A DNA stretch of 53,388 nt, taken from IMG/VR virus record IMGVR_UViG_3300015245_000011, positions 1 to 53,388 of that record; one strand, given 5' to 3'. Of the stretch, positions 1-7,745 are shown piece by piece (the stretch's first letter is position 1; every line of letters begins with the position of its first letter). Below the pieces are notes generated by a model. It saw nothing but the letters and a program-made list of their open reading frames with translations. It was not told where the DNA came from and did not search any database. The translations under genes and the position numbers were made by a program. The DNA is from a virus.

Positions 1-77
1 CTGGCTGAAATCTGGCGCGCAGACCCTCAGGGCAAGTTTGAGCGCGGGGTGAACTCCCTGGACGCGATTAGTCAGGC
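1..77. repeat. Terminal direct repeat, left copy (circular join)
   Basis: These 77 bases are identical to the last 77 bases of the window, and both copies lie in the same reading frame of the exonuclease gene. This is the signature of a circular (or circularly permuted) genome cut open by an assembler. A true 77-bp terminal repeat cannot be excluded. Confidence 0.95.
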
Positions 78-294
78 AAATGGGCTGGGGACGAAAGCGT
101 TGACTGGAGTGATTGCCCCACGCCTGTGGGCCGAAGGCCGTTACGCGGAAGTGATCAACTATTGTGCCGCCGATGTTCATAAGACCAAAGCCCTCTTTGA
201 GATGGTCTGCCGTGGCCAACGTATCCTCCGTGGCAATAGCAAATCCCTTGTGTTACCGCCACCTCCAGGCCTGGAGACGTTGCAACCGATATAA
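1..294 (+). CDS. DEDDy-type 3'-5' exonuclease, C-terminal part (split by contig ends)
   Basis: This is the continuation of the gene that starts at 52862; codon 1 here is codon 151 of that gene, and the joined protein is about 247 residues. It is a ribonuclease H-fold exonuclease predicted to degrade single-stranded DNA from the 3' end. This part carries the third exonuclease motif, Y-x3-D (INYCAADV, near residue 60 of this segment), which makes it the DEDDy subtype related to the proofreading domain of family B polymerases. It has no start codon here because it is the 3' end of the gene. The stop (TAA, 292-294) lies inside a palindrome that probably controls the next gene. Confidence 0.85.
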   Translation: MAEIWRADPQGKFERGVNSLDAISQANGLGTKALTGVIAPRLWAEGRYAEVINYCAADVHKTKALFEMVCRGQRILRGNSKSLVLPPPPGLETLQPI

Positions 295-308
295 CACTAT
301 GTTATAGT
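280..308 (+). promoter_or_regulatory. Sigma-70-like promoter for the recombination operon
   Basis: TTGCAA (280-285), a 17-base spacer, and TATAGT (303-308). It lies at the 3' end of the exonuclease gene and about 50 bases before the next start codon. The spacer is filled by a perfect palindrome (290-306), so repressor binding would block polymerase directly. Confidence 0.6.
290..306. promoter_or_regulatory. Operator-like palindrome between -35 and -10
   Basis: TATAACACTATGTTATA has perfect 7-base arms around a 3-base centre. It sits exactly between the -35 and -10 boxes of the promoter at 280-308 and overlaps the exonuclease stop codon. A related CTATAA/TTATAG dyad lies over the leftward promoter near 35117. 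The XRE-type protein at 51033-51377 is a candidate ligand (inference). Confidence 0.5.
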
Positions 309-356
309 TATGTGAGAGCTAGTAGTGATGTTCCCTTTTCTGTGAGGAAATTCCCC

Positions 357-1451
357 ATGGCTGAGATCGACAGCGCCAGAACACTGACCGTCGTGTCGAA
401 TGGGTTGCAAGTCCGTGACCAGACGTCCGCACTGCCGCAAGTAGCCGACGTCATGGCCCGCATGGCCTGGATGACGGAGATGCGGCCGGTTATGCGGCAG
501 TATATTGAGCAGCACATGGACCCGGCGAGACATATGTATAGCTTTGAAAACAATCGCTATACGCCCCTCTCTAGGGCCACGCTGGGCGAGATGCTCGCTG
601 AAGGCAAAAAGCCGGCCCTCAATCAAGATGGGGTGCACAATCTGCTCTCCCTCTTTGACTGCTACGCAGACGTGGCTGACGTACTGGAAGAACGGGATAC
701 GGAGCAGTTCTATCACTGCCGTGTCACCGTGCGCTTTATCTCGTTTAGCTCTGGCAAGTGTATTGGCGTTGGGACTGGCTCGTGCACCACACGAGAATCG
801 AAATACGCCTATCGCTGGCTCTACACCAGTGAAATACCGAAAGGGACTGACCGTTCGCTCCTCAAATCGCGCACGTTCACCGGTCGCAACGGCAATGAAT
901 ATACGCGCTACCGCATGGACAATGAGGATATCGCGGATCAGGAACCGAACGTGTTGCAGATGGCGATCAAGCGTGCCAAGTCCTCTGGCGTCAAAGCCTT
1001 ACCCCTCGTCTCAGAGATGTTTGCGACGTTAGGTGATCCTGATGAAGAGAAAGTTGAGGGTGACGAACGCCGGCAACATCTCCTCACGCAACTGGGGACC
1101 TGGCTCCGTGGCATGAAAGTCTCGACGCGTACCAAGGCGATTTTGGCCATCTTTAGTGAACCACTCCGGATGACGGAGCTCGGGAATCTTGATGAAGAAC
1201 GGCTGCGTGTGGCGCTGCAACTTATTGAGATTGCAACGAAGCAGAAGGTGTCGTGGGAGTCGCCAACACTGACGACTGATCTCAAAACGGCACTGGCGAC
1301 GTCTGCAAAAGCCGCGAGTGCTGATCTCTTTGGCGATCCCTTGCCGACCACGAATCGTCAGACAGGTGAGATTATCGATGTCAACGCGATGCCCTTTGAC
1401 CAGGATGCCAGTGCTGCGCTTGACCGGGAGCTGGCGGAGGAAGAAGGCTAG
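357..1451 (+). CDS. Phage recombination protein, Rad52/ERF-like annealing family (putative)
   Basis: 364 residues. The central segment resembles the phage and bacterial family linked to single-strand annealing recombination: a sheet-like VTVRFISFSSGKCIGVGTG stretch, SKYAYRW near residue 150, and EDIADQEPNVLQMAIKRA near 190-207. The last motif parallels the NPDIADQVNTVLKMAKKRA signature of that family. The usual cysteine pairs between those motifs are absent here. The ATG at 357 is chosen over a GTG at 312 because GAGGAA precedes it by 7 bases. It lies between an exonuclease and a VRR-NUC nuclease, as expected for an exonuclease/annealase module. The family match is from motif memory, so the exact role is inferred. 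Confidence 0.6.
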   Translation: MAEIDSARTLTVVSNGLQVRDQTSALPQVADVMARMAWMTEMRPVMRQYIEQHMDPARHMYSFENNRYTPLSRATLGEMLAEGKKPALNQDGVHNLLSLFDCYADVADVLEERDTEQFYHCRVTVRFISFSSGKCIGVGTGSCTTRESKYAYRWLYTSEIPKGTDRSLLKSRTFTGRNGNEYTRYRMDNEDIADQEPNVLQMAIKRAKSSGVKALPLVSEMFATLGDPDEEKVEGDERRQHLLTQLGTWLRGMKVSTRTKAILAIFSEPLRMTELGNLDEERLRVALQLIEIATKQKVSWESPTLTTDLKTALATSAKAASADLFGDPLPTTNRQTGEIIDVNAMPFDQDASAALDRELAEEEG

Positions 1452-1453
1452 TT

Positions 1454-1771
1454 ATGGCTTCTCCCTTCGCCAACCATACCTGCGGCTATTTCTGTGAGGG
1501 CAACCGGCATGCCGTTGAGGCGATTGCGAAACCCGAGATGTCTGCAGCGGCTATTCGTGAGGGGTATGACACGTATGTCCGGCAGCATGGCTGGCGCGTA
1601 GTCGCTCTCCGTGAGGCGCCTGAGGCGGATACCGAGGTGTGGAAAAAGATGATGGGCTGGCACTGGGACCCCGCCCTCGGACGTCCTGTCAGTGGGGGAG
1701 GGCTCATTCCTGGTGACGTGGTGTGCTGGCTCGTGACGATAGAACGGATAGAGCATGGCGAAGCGGTGTGA
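1454..1771 (+). CDS. Hypothetical phage protein, 105 aa
   Basis: Not recognised. It starts 2 bases after the stop of the annealing-type protein and its 3' end overlaps the next gene by 17 bases, so it is translated in the same operon. It has an N-terminal HTCGYFC cysteine pair, an Arg/Tyr-rich middle (YDTYVRQHGWRVV) and no membrane segment. Its position suggests a role beside the recombination proteins, but nothing shows an enzyme activity. Confidence 0.7.
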   Translation: MASPFANHTCGYFCEGNRHAVEAIAKPEMSAAAIREGYDTYVRQHGWRVVALREAPEADTEVWKKMMGWHWDPALGRPVSGGGLIPGDVVCWLVTIERIEHGEAV

Positions 1772-2183
1772 GTGCCCTGCCAGTGGTGCCTGGTATTGTG
1801 CGTTTTGTACAGCGCTCGCCGCACGTGCCGGGCTTGTCGTGCGTAGCTCGCCTCTTGAGCCAACTCCTCAAGCGATTGCGGCCGAGGCGACCGGAACTGC
1901 CTTTCAAAACACCCTCTACACCTACGCCCTGAACCACGGCTGGCTGTTCTACCATGCCTACAAAAGCCGCAAAAGCACGCCAGGATGGCCCGATGTGGCG
2001 TTGTGCCATCCAGAGGGTGGGCCGCTCTACCTCATCGAAATCAAGCGCGTTGATGAAGCCGTGAGTGCATTTCAACAACGCTGGTTGGAGGCGCTTGAGA
2101 AGGTAACCCACGTGGAAACTGGCGTCTGGCGCCCTGCCGACTGGCCACAGGTGCAGAGGTTGCTAGCGCAGCATAATCAATAA
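1755..2183 (+). CDS. VRR-NUC domain nuclease
   Basis: 142 residues. The C-terminal 100 residues match the VRR-NUC fold of the PD-(D/E)xK superfamily: an acidic helix at AEATGTAFQ, GWPD (about 77-80), EIK (about 95-97) and a Gln/Trp helix QQRWLEAL. Phage members are proposed to cut branched DNA and may serve as Holliday-junction resolvases. The N-terminal 20 residues add four cysteines (C5, C7, C15, C18) that could bind zinc. It overlaps the previous gene by 17 bases and completes an exonuclease, annealase and resolvase set. Confidence 0.75.
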   Translation: MAKRCECPASGAWYCAFCTALAARAGLVVRSSPLEPTPQAIAAEATGTAFQNTLYTYALNHGWLFYHAYKSRKSTPGWPDVALCHPEGGPLYLIEIKRVDEAVSAFQQRWLEALEKVTHVETGVWRPADWPQVQRLLAQHNQ

Positions 2184-2240
2184 GTTACAATTAAGGTGAC
2201 AAATTTATTTATGGCAAGGGGAACAAAATAAAATCGGCCA

Positions 2241-2269
2241 TTGACAGCACATCTCGACTGCGTGAGAAT
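2241..2269 (+). promoter_or_regulatory. Sigma-70-like promoter before the antirepressor-like gene
   Basis: TTGACA (2241-2246), a 17-base spacer, and GAGAAT (2264-2269), about 70 bases before the ATG at 2342. A long hairpin follows directly in the transcript. Confidence 0.5.
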
Positions 2270-2274
2270 GCGCC

Positions 2275-2304
2275 TCAGGGGATAGCTTGTGCTCCATCCC
2301 CTGA
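2275..2304 (+). promoter_or_regulatory. Leader hairpin, 9-bp stem
   Basis: TCAGGGGAT (2275-2283) pairs perfectly with ATCCCCTGA (2296-2304) across a 12-base loop. It falls at the predicted 5' end of the transcript, just ahead of the Shine-Dalgarno AGGAGG. No U-tract follows, so it is more likely an operator or mRNA-stabilising element than a terminator. Similar CAGGGG stems occur at 4144-4176 and 49032-49059. Confidence 0.5.
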
Positions 2305-2341
2305 CACGACTTCCACAACATTTACAGGAGGCGTAAACGCC

Positions 2342-3289
2342 ATGGCAGATGAGAATAGCATAAATTCTTTGTTTGCCCCGCTTGGTCCGCTTGGCCCACA
2401 GAGTCCGCTCATGCAAATGATTGAACTTTGGGGCAAGCGTTACTACAGTAGTTTCCGGCATCACTACGACTACTTAGAGCGTAGCGATGCGCATGCCAGA
2501 TATCGTCTACACAAAGATTTTATACGTTTACTACGATCTATCGATGCCTGGGACCTTTACCTTGAGCAAGGTGAAGCCCTTGAATTACGCTGGATGAAAG
2601 GTGGTAAAGTCAGTAGCGCAAAACCTGCGCTAGTAAACGATATCAATAACTTGCCGCCACTTCTCAGACTTATGTTTAAGGCAAATGGATATAGACCACT
2701 TATCTTTTTGACTGCAAGCGCTCAGCATGCACTTTTTGAACGACTTCCTGATACGCTTAGCAAGCAAGTCTCTGTGGCCAAGAATGTCTATGTAGCACGG
2801 GAGCAGCAACAAGACGCTCGCAAGCCCTCCGCGCTCTTTCCTGTCGAAGCTGCGGACAGGCAGCTCAAGTCCTATTTGTCGATTGCCGGCCAGTTAGGAA
2901 CGCCCTTGCATATCGCTCAGCAAATTGCCGCAAGAGAAATTAAGCGTGACACCGGCATTGATCTCACACCGATGCTCATCTCAGCGCCAGCACAGCAGGC
3001 GGTAATAGAAGAAGAGATGATGCTTGAGCCGAGCCTTCTCGCAAAGAAGTTTGGCTTTCGTGATGATGGTCGGCATGTCAACAGGCTCTTAGAAAGAGTT
3101 GGTTGGCAGATACGATTAGTCAGTGGTGAATGGGAAGCGACCCCAGTTGGCAAGCTCTACTCCATTCCTCACCCATGGGTTAAACCAGAGAAGACAGGTT
3201 ACAATCTGAAGTGGAAAGTAGAAGAAGTACGGAAGGTCTTTCGCGACCACGGCTTTCTACCTGGCCAGCAAGAGAGTGAGAATATCTAG
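2342..3289 (+). CDS. Antirepressor-like DNA-binding protein (putative)
   Basis: 315 residues. The last 90 residues resemble the C-terminal winged-helix domain of phage antirepressors (KilA-C/Ant type): EPSLLAKKFGF, then VNRLLERVGWQ, WEATPVGKLY and a closing LKWKVEEVRKVF. The N-terminal half is not recognised. The middle has an SYLSIAGQLGTPLHIAQQIAA helix and a GIDL turn also seen in such proteins. It has its own promoter (2241) and a strong AGGAGG site. It is clearly more AT-rich than its neighbours, which suggests later acquisition. In temperate phages antirepressors counter a CI-like repressor; that role is inferred. Confidence 0.5.
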   Translation: MADENSINSLFAPLGPLGPQSPLMQMIELWGKRYYSSFRHHYDYLERSDAHARYRLHKDFIRLLRSIDAWDLYLEQGEALELRWMKGGKVSSAKPALVNDINNLPPLLRLMFKANGYRPLIFLTASAQHALFERLPDTLSKQVSVAKNVYVAREQQQDARKPSALFPVEAADRQLKSYLSIAGQLGTPLHIAQQIAAREIKRDTGIDLTPMLISAPAQQAVIEEEMMLEPSLLAKKFGFRDDGRHVNRLLERVGWQIRLVSGEWEATPVGKLYSIPHPWVKPEKTGYNLKWKVEEVRKVFRDHGFLPGQQESENI

Positions 3290-3290
3290 T

Positions 3291-4139
3291 ATGTCCATCA
3301 AACGTCTGCTCCTTGTCCTTGTCATCGGGCTCCTGATGCTCGTGGCCTTCGCCCACGCCGCCACCGTGCAACTCACCTGGGACGCTCCGGTGTGGCTGGC
3401 AGGCCAGACCCCTATCGCGCTCCTGAGCTATGTCCTGGAACGCGACACCGTTGAAATTGCCCGGCCTTTGGCCCCGCCCTATAGCGACACCGTCTCTCCA
3501 GGCACGTATACCTACGCCGTGCGTGCGCTCTACGCCGGCAATCAGCTCTCAGGCCCGTCCAATGCCGTGACCGCGACTGTTGCGGCTCCACTGCCGGTGC
3601 CAGCGCCTACGAACTTCGCGTGCGTGTTTGTGCCGGGGGCGCTCCCCACGTTTACCTGTCAGGCGCTCGTGAGTGGCCCACCGACCGGGCCGTATCCCTT
3701 GCGCCCTGCGGGGTCGATCACGGCGCAGGCCGATAGTGCCGAAGTACTCATGCAGGCCAGCGGGCCCGCCGCGCTCGCCGTGGATGGCCAACCCACCACC
3801 TTTTGGCATACGCAGTATGTCAGCATTGCGCCGCCGCTGCCGCACACACTGACGCTGGACCTGGGGGCAACGTTTTGGTGTGATGGCGTGCGGTACGTCC
3901 CTCGGCAAGATCCCGGCCAACTCAATGGCACGATCACGAGCTACCGCCTGGAAGGGTCCGCGGATCTGGTAACCTGGGGTCCACTCGCCGCTGGAACCTG
4001 GGCGCTGGATGCGAGCGAGAAGGTGGTGCGGTTTGCGGCAACCAGGGCCCGCGCCGTGCGCCTGGTCGCGCTACTGAGTAACGGCACCCCGTATGCCAGT
4101 GCCGCGGAGGTAGGCGTGTTTGCCACGCCAGCCCCGTAG
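3291..4139 (+). CDS. Secreted discoidin (F5/8 type C) domain protein
   Basis: 282 residues. It opens with a Sec signal sequence (MSIKRLL, a hydrophobic run, then AHA before ATVQ). Next is an 80-residue Ile/Val/Tyr-rich segment like a fibronectin type III domain (TWDAPVW...YTYAVRAL). The C-terminal half is a discoidin-like jelly roll: AVDGQPTTFWHT, LTLDLGATFWCDGVRYVP, ITSYRLEGSADLVTWG and ARAVRLVAL. Such domains bind glycans or lipids. The ATG at 3291 is preferred to 3276 because it gives a clean signal peptide. It is the last plus-strand gene and converges with the fibre block. It could be an exported adhesin or a tail accessory; no catalytic domain is seen. Confidence 0.7.
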   Translation: MSIKRLLLVLVIGLLMLVAFAHAATVQLTWDAPVWLAGQTPIALLSYVLERDTVEIARPLAPPYSDTVSPGTYTYAVRALYAGNQLSGPSNAVTATVAAPLPVPAPTNFACVFVPGALPTFTCQALVSGPPTGPYPLRPAGSITAQADSAEVLMQASGPAALAVDGQPTTFWHTQYVSIAPPLPHTLTLDLGATFWCDGVRYVPRQDPGQLNGTITSYRLEGSADLVTWGPLAAGTWALDASEKVVRFAATRARAVRLVALLSNGTPYASAAEVGVFATPAP

Positions 4140-4143
4140 AATG

Positions 4144-4176
4144 GCAGGGGTTACATCCTAGGGAATGATCCCCTGC
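4144..4176. terminator. Bidirectional hairpin between convergent genes (possible terminator)
   Basis: GCAGGGG (4144-4150) pairs with CCCCTGC (4170-4176) between the plus-strand stop at 4139 and the minus-strand stop at 4158. No T-run follows on either strand, so its strength as an intrinsic terminator is doubtful, although its position between converging units fits. Confidence 0.45.
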
Positions 4177-4529
4177 ACCTGCGTATTCATACTCGCAATA
4201 CTCGTCGCTAACACCCCGAGCCGTGCGACCGCATCCGCCGCGGCGGTCTGCAGCGCTTGATCGGTTGGTGCACCACTCAGGGCGTTGGCGATCTGCTGGA
4301 TCTCCGTCTGCAATGTCGTGTTCAAGGTATCAAAACCAGCCTGGACACTCTGGACAGCGGCGGTTAATTGATCAGCAGCTTCTGACACTTTGGCTCCTAA
4401 GCTCGCAAGAATGGTTATCAGTTGTCCCAATCCCTGATGCAGCTCACTCCGTAGCTCGTCAAGTTCAGGAATGCTTAACGTCAAGTGCATGTCGCTAGGA
4501 AAACGTAGGTGCACGTTAAAATCACTCAT
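4158..4529 (-). CDS. Hypothetical phage coiled-coil protein, 123 aa
   Basis: Not recognised. After a short beta-like N-terminus (MSDFNVHLRFPSDMHLTLS) the protein is almost entirely heptad-rich helix (LDELRSELHQGLGQLITIL, then AADQLTAAVQSVQAGFDTL), typical of a trimeric or tetrameric coiled coil. The internal ATG at 4529 is preferred over 4574, which would overlap the upstream gene. It is the last gene of the leftward block. A fibre accessory or oligomerisation role is possible but unproven. Confidence 0.6.
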   Translation of the reverse strand: MSDFNVHLRFPSDMHLTLSIPELDELRSELHQGLGQLITILASLGAKVSEAADQLTAAVQSVQAGFDTLNTTLQTEIQQIANALSGAPTDQALQTAAADAVARLGVLATSIASMNTQVQGIIP

Positions 4530-4542
4530 ACTTGAGAATACT

Positions 4543-5079
4543 CTATTTGTCCGGTAGATTCTCCACCGCCACATACTTCAGCACATACGCTTTGGCAATC
4601 ACACTTTGCAGTAACGCGCACTCGATTTTGGCCCGGCGCATAATCGCTGGCAAGATATAGGCCGCATCGCGCTCCGAATCACTAATCAGATCGCCCATAT
4701 CCTGCGTGCGTTCAAACAAGGCCACGGTGAGTTCCTCTTCCTCCGCATCGGTCAGTTGCGACGGGGGGCCAATACGTGCGAGCAAATCATCCATGCGGGG
4801 CGTGTGGAAGTGCGTCAGTTCCTTGACCAGAATCGTTTGTAAGGCGGTGGAAATAGGCATCACCTTCTGATCAATCACCGCCAGAGACGTTTCGATTTTG
4901 ACCAGCCGCATTAAAATATCTTCTCGCTCATGGCGGGCTTGTTCAACCCGGTGTGCGGTATCCTCTACGATACGCTCCTGCGCTTTGTCACGGCGGGCGA
5001 GACTGGTCCAGTAGGCCACCGACAGAAAACTGATCAAGGCACTTAAGAAAACTAATCCAACTTGCCACCATTGAAACAT
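4543..5079 (-). CDS. Membrane-anchored coiled-coil protein, 178 aa
   Basis: One N-terminal transmembrane segment (WWQVGLVFLSALISFLSVAYW) followed by a charged helical domain (RDKAQERIVEDTAHRVEQARHERED) and a mixed helical C-terminus. It overlaps the next membrane gene upstream (stop 5052), so the two are probably coupled. A single-span protein with a long coiled coil beside another small membrane protein could belong to a lysis or spanin-like cassette, but no lipobox or holin signature proves this. Confidence 0.6.
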   Translation of the reverse strand: MFQWWQVGLVFLSALISFLSVAYWTSLARRDKAQERIVEDTAHRVEQARHEREDILMRLVKIETSLAVIDQKVMPISTALQTILVKELTHFHTPRMDDLLARIGPPSQLTDAEEEELTVALFERTQDMGDLISDSERDAAYILPAIMRRAKIECALLQSVIAKAYVLKYVAVENLPDK

Positions 5080-5339
5080 ACGTTAATTCTTTCCGGGGAA
5101 TCTTCCGAGACTTCCTTAAAGTCTGAGTTGGCTTGGACAACGGTTTGCAGATGCGTCAGGCGGGATTCAAGATTCCGCACGTGCCCGTACAGAAACGTCT
5201 TTACTTCTCCTATTTGCTGATCACATTTGCGGTGATGGGCGGAGAATTTGCGTGTTTGGAACAGGAGCGCCATAACACTGCCAATGAGGACGCCATGCAC
5301 CACCATCGTGATGACGCTCAAGCTGAGTAATGATAGCAT
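5052..5339 (-). CDS. Small membrane protein, 95 aa (holin-like candidate)
   Basis: An N-terminal transmembrane segment (LSLLSLSVITMVVHGVLIGSVMALLF) is followed by a basic turn and an amphipathic helix. Its 3' end overlaps the 178-residue membrane protein by 28 bases. Size and topology suit a lysis-associated protein, but holins cannot be identified reliably by sequence. No endolysin gene is recognised nearby. Confidence 0.55.
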   Translation of the reverse strand: MLSLLSLSVITMVVHGVLIGSVMALLFQTRKFSAHHRKCDQQIGEVKTFLYGHVRNLESRLTHLQTVVQANSDFKEVSEDSPERINVCFNGGKLD

Positions 5340-5497
5340 AATTCGGTACCCTCCCCCCTCCTTATATGTGAGAGCTTTGCGCGTACATCTTTTTCTGTTG
5401 CAGAGGTCACAAATAAACCACTACAATCCAGGGCAATCCGTACAGGTCTCCCTCTACGGATATGGCTCAATACAGACGGAGCCACTGCCAGAAGTAT

Positions 5498-5513
5498 CCT
5501 GGGTATACCCAGG
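5498..5513. promoter_or_regulatory. Perfect 16-bp palindrome
   Basis: CCTGGGTATACCCAGG is fully self-complementary with no spacer. It resembles an operator for a dimeric regulator. It lies 159 bases upstream of the start of the small membrane protein gene (5339). Confidence 0.5.
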
Positions 5514-5603
5514 TAGTCGAGCGGACACCTCGGAAATCGCTCGCACGATGCAAGCTTTTGCGGCCTGTCTCTGCGAGAAGCCCACGCTTTGAGGCGTGTG
5601 GAG

Positions 5604-5617
5604 TGTCATATTTGACA
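5604..5617. promoter_or_regulatory. TGTCA-N4-TGACA inverted repeat
   Basis: TGTCATATTTGACA contains TGTCA and TGACA arms around a 4-base centre. It is closely related to the palindrome TGTCAAATGTTTGACA at 43563-43578, so the two may be binding sites of one regulator (inference). Confidence 0.4.
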
Positions 5618-5680
5618 AAATTGTATGCACATCCCCTGTAAATACTCCTCTATCATACAGTAGTTCGCAGTCTTGTGCGG

Positions 5681-5977
5681 TTAATCTTTCGGCATGGCTG
5701 GGACGGGAGGTTCTGGTAGAACGGTAGGCTGGGGTTTTTCCAGATCTTTCAAACGCGCTTCGGCCTTTTCAGCACGAGTCTGTAACTGTTCATTGGCGTC
5801 TAATAGCACGGCAATAGCTTGCCGTTTATTATCTACTTCGCCGCGTAACAGTAATAGCTCTTTATCACATCTGCTCGCATTGTCCTTGCACGTTTGGGGA
5901 GGTTGTTGAGCAACAACACTCATTACCAAGAGCAGTAATAAGAGCATGATAGACCATACGAGAATGAGTTGTCGCAT
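5681..5977 (-). CDS. Exported or membrane-anchored coiled-coil protein, 98 aa
   Basis: Starts with MRQLILVWSIMLLLLLLVMSVVAQQ, a signal sequence or membrane anchor. An acidic/basic heptad region (ELLLLRGEVDNKRQAIAVL, then EQLQTRAEKAEARLKDLE) and a Pro-rich tail follow. There are two cysteines just after the membrane segment but no lipobox. The start overlaps the stop of the upstream fibre gene by one base. An inner-membrane spanin (Rz-like) is one possibility; a fibre chaperone is another. Confidence 0.6.
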   Translation of the reverse strand: MRQLILVWSIMLLLLLLVMSVVAQQPPQTCKDNASRCDKELLLLRGEVDNKRQAIAVLLDANEQLQTRAEKAEARLKDLEKPQPTVLPEPPVPAMPKD

Positions 5978-7740
5978 TATTTATAGCACTCCATGGCGAC
6001 AATGGTATTGGCCCCACTTGCCGGGGAGTTCGTGCCATGCGACTGGATCGTCCAGGCATTGCCGGCTGTTAGCGCCGCGGTGTGCGTGAGATCCGAACAG
6101 CTCAGGGCCGCGCTGGTAATCTGGCAGGTGAGGGCCGTTGCCGCTAACGCCCCGCGTGCGCCTGTCCGCAAGGTAATATCCCAGGTGCCGGTGCCCCCAG
6201 GGGCGGTACGGACGCCGACCCGCATATTGCGACAGGTGATCGCCATAGGCACCGTCGCCATATCCACGTTCGCTTCCGTGGTACTGGTAATCCCCGTCCC
6301 CCCGCCGATATAGGTATCGACGGTAAAACCGGCGGCCGAGGACATGACAGTCCAGGCCGGGCCCCCGTTGGCCACCGGGAGCACGCCGGTGACATCGGCG
6401 GTAAGGTCGACCGCCGCACAGGTTGCCGCCCCACTGGCGTTGAGACTCCGGGCAAACTGGTTGGTACAGGAAGTGCCGGCATAGGCCGAAGGGGTACTGA
6501 CACTGGCGGAGACGGTATTGAGGAGCAGTCCCGTCGTGAGCGCCCCCAGGGAGACTTCCGCCGACAGCCCGCTTTCCGCCTGTGTCGTGACGTAGTGCGC
6601 ATCGGTGGGGGCGCCACCGCCTGACCCGGTACATCCCGCGCCGCTATCGGAGAGATCGGCACAGGCCAGTCTGGCAACTGTCAGCGCACTCCCAGCGCCC
6701 GTTTGTTTGACGACCTGCGAGGTGCCGCCTGTCGCCGAGAAGTCCGTCGTGCCAGCTGGCAGCGTCAGCGTATTCGACCCGGCTGCAGCGGGCACGGCGA
6801 GCGTCACAGTGCCTGACGATGATCCGCCGACTTTGAGTTTGGTCGAGGCAAAGGTATGAATGCCCGTCCAGGTGGGCGCAATACTGACATCGAGCGCCGG
6901 GGCTCCGTCTGAGCGCATGGCCGTAATCGCCGACCCATTGACCGCCGTAAGCCCGAGTGAGGCCGAAGGATTAGCGAGAGCCGAAATGCCACTGAAGGAC
7001 AGCCCAGCGGTGCCGACTTTATCACTGAGAATGCCAGCAAGCTCTGCGGAGGTGGTTGAGGCAAACACGCTCAGCTTATTGGCCGTGTACGCGACCGTGC
7101 CACCCGTTCCTAGCGTAATGGTGGAGGCGTCTGTACCTGCCAGAGTCAGCGTGTTGCTGACCGTCAGCGTTTTGCCATCGGCGATAGTAAGTGTTGCACT
7201 CGTCGCTGGTGCGGTAATTGCGACTTTATTGAGGGACGTCGCTGTCGCAACCCCCAGTGTTGGGGTGACCAGTGCCGGGGACGTATTAAAGACGGCGGCC
7301 CCTGTGCCTGTTGGATTACTCAGTGTCGCCAAGAGTTGGGCTGAGGTTGTGGCGGCAAACTGTGATAGCGGCGAGCCTGTCACGCCGCAGGTAGGACAGG
7401 CAATCGTCCCTGTAGTGGTGATCGTGCCTCCGGTAATGGGCGTGGTGGTCGCTAGACTGGTGACGGTGCCGCTGCCGCCTCCCCCACCCGCACCGTTCAC
7501 GGTCAGGCACGGCACACCGGAACACGAGGCAAAGCTACTGAGAAACAAGTCATTGAGATTCATGCTTCCGGTCCAGGGACCGGTCGCCGCGACATTTTGA
7601 ATGGTGAGACACGGCACCCCACTACAGTTTTGAAACGAGTTGACCAGGACATCCTGCGCATTCGCTGCGTAACTGAGCGGGACGGGAACAGCCAGCGCGA
7701 GAAGCACGCACAGCACACCACAGAAGCGTTGCATACACAT
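5977..7740 (-). CDS. Tail fibre-like protein with signal peptide, 587 aa
   Basis: A Gly/Ser/Thr/Ala-rich fibre protein with repeated phage-fibre phrases (TGTGAAVFNTSPALVTPTLG, NTLTLPAGTTDFSATGG). These are short beta repeats likely to form a trimeric fibre, ending in a compact C-terminal domain with cysteines (CRNMRVGVRT, then MECYK). Unusually it starts with a Sec-type signal sequence (CGVLCVLLALAVPVPLSYAA before NAQD). Two CSGVPCLT repeats follow near residues 38 and 75. The ATG at 7740, preceded by GAAGGA, is chosen over an upstream codon inside the previous gene. It lies 6 bases after the Kelch fibre gene, so they are co-transcribed. Confidence 0.7.
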   Translation of the reverse strand: MCMQRFCGVLCVLLALAVPVPLSYAANAQDVLVNSFQNCSGVPCLTIQNVAATGPWTGSMNLNDLFLSSFASCSGVPCLTVNGAGGGGGSGTVTSLATTTPITGGTITTTGTIACPTCGVTGSPLSQFAATTSAQLLATLSNPTGTGAAVFNTSPALVTPTLGVATATSLNKVAITAPATSATLTIADGKTLTVSNTLTLAGTDASTITLGTGGTVAYTANKLSVFASTTSAELAGILSDKVGTAGLSFSGISALANPSASLGLTAVNGSAITAMRSDGAPALDVSIAPTWTGIHTFASTKLKVGGSSSGTVTLAVPAAAGSNTLTLPAGTTDFSATGGTSQVVKQTGAGSALTVARLACADLSDSGAGCTGSGGGAPTDAHYVTTQAESGLSAEVSLGALTTGLLLNTVSASVSTPSAYAGTSCTNQFARSLNASGAATCAAVDLTADVTGVLPVANGGPAWTVMSSAAGFTVDTYIGGGTGITSTTEANVDMATVPMAITCRNMRVGVRTAPGGTGTWDITLRTGARGALAATALTCQITSAALSCSDLTHTAALTAGNAWTIQSHGTNSPASGANTIVAMECYK

Positions 7741-7745
7741 GTCCT

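Larger units (their letters stand above)
5340..5680. other. Intergenic region with palindromes, 341 bp
   Basis: No convincing gene on either strand; a plus-strand frame starting at 5248 begins inside a minus-strand gene and has no ribosome site. The region holds a perfect 16-bp palindrome (5498-5513), a CACGC/GCGTG hairpin (5583-5598) and a TGTCA/TGACA inverted repeat (5604-5617). It probably carries a promoter and operators for the leftward membrane-protein genes, but no good -35/-10 pair was found. Confidence 0.5.

Noticed and set aside
5248-5592. Plus-strand 114-codon frame
   Set aside because: Begins inside a minus-strand gene, lacks a ribosome site and crosses the palindromes at 5498-5513 and nearby.
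6860-7600. Long plus-strand frame opposite the fibre gene
   Set aside because: A mirror of the Ala/Thr/Ser-rich fibre codons; the minus-strand frame has the real start, ribosome site and domain content.
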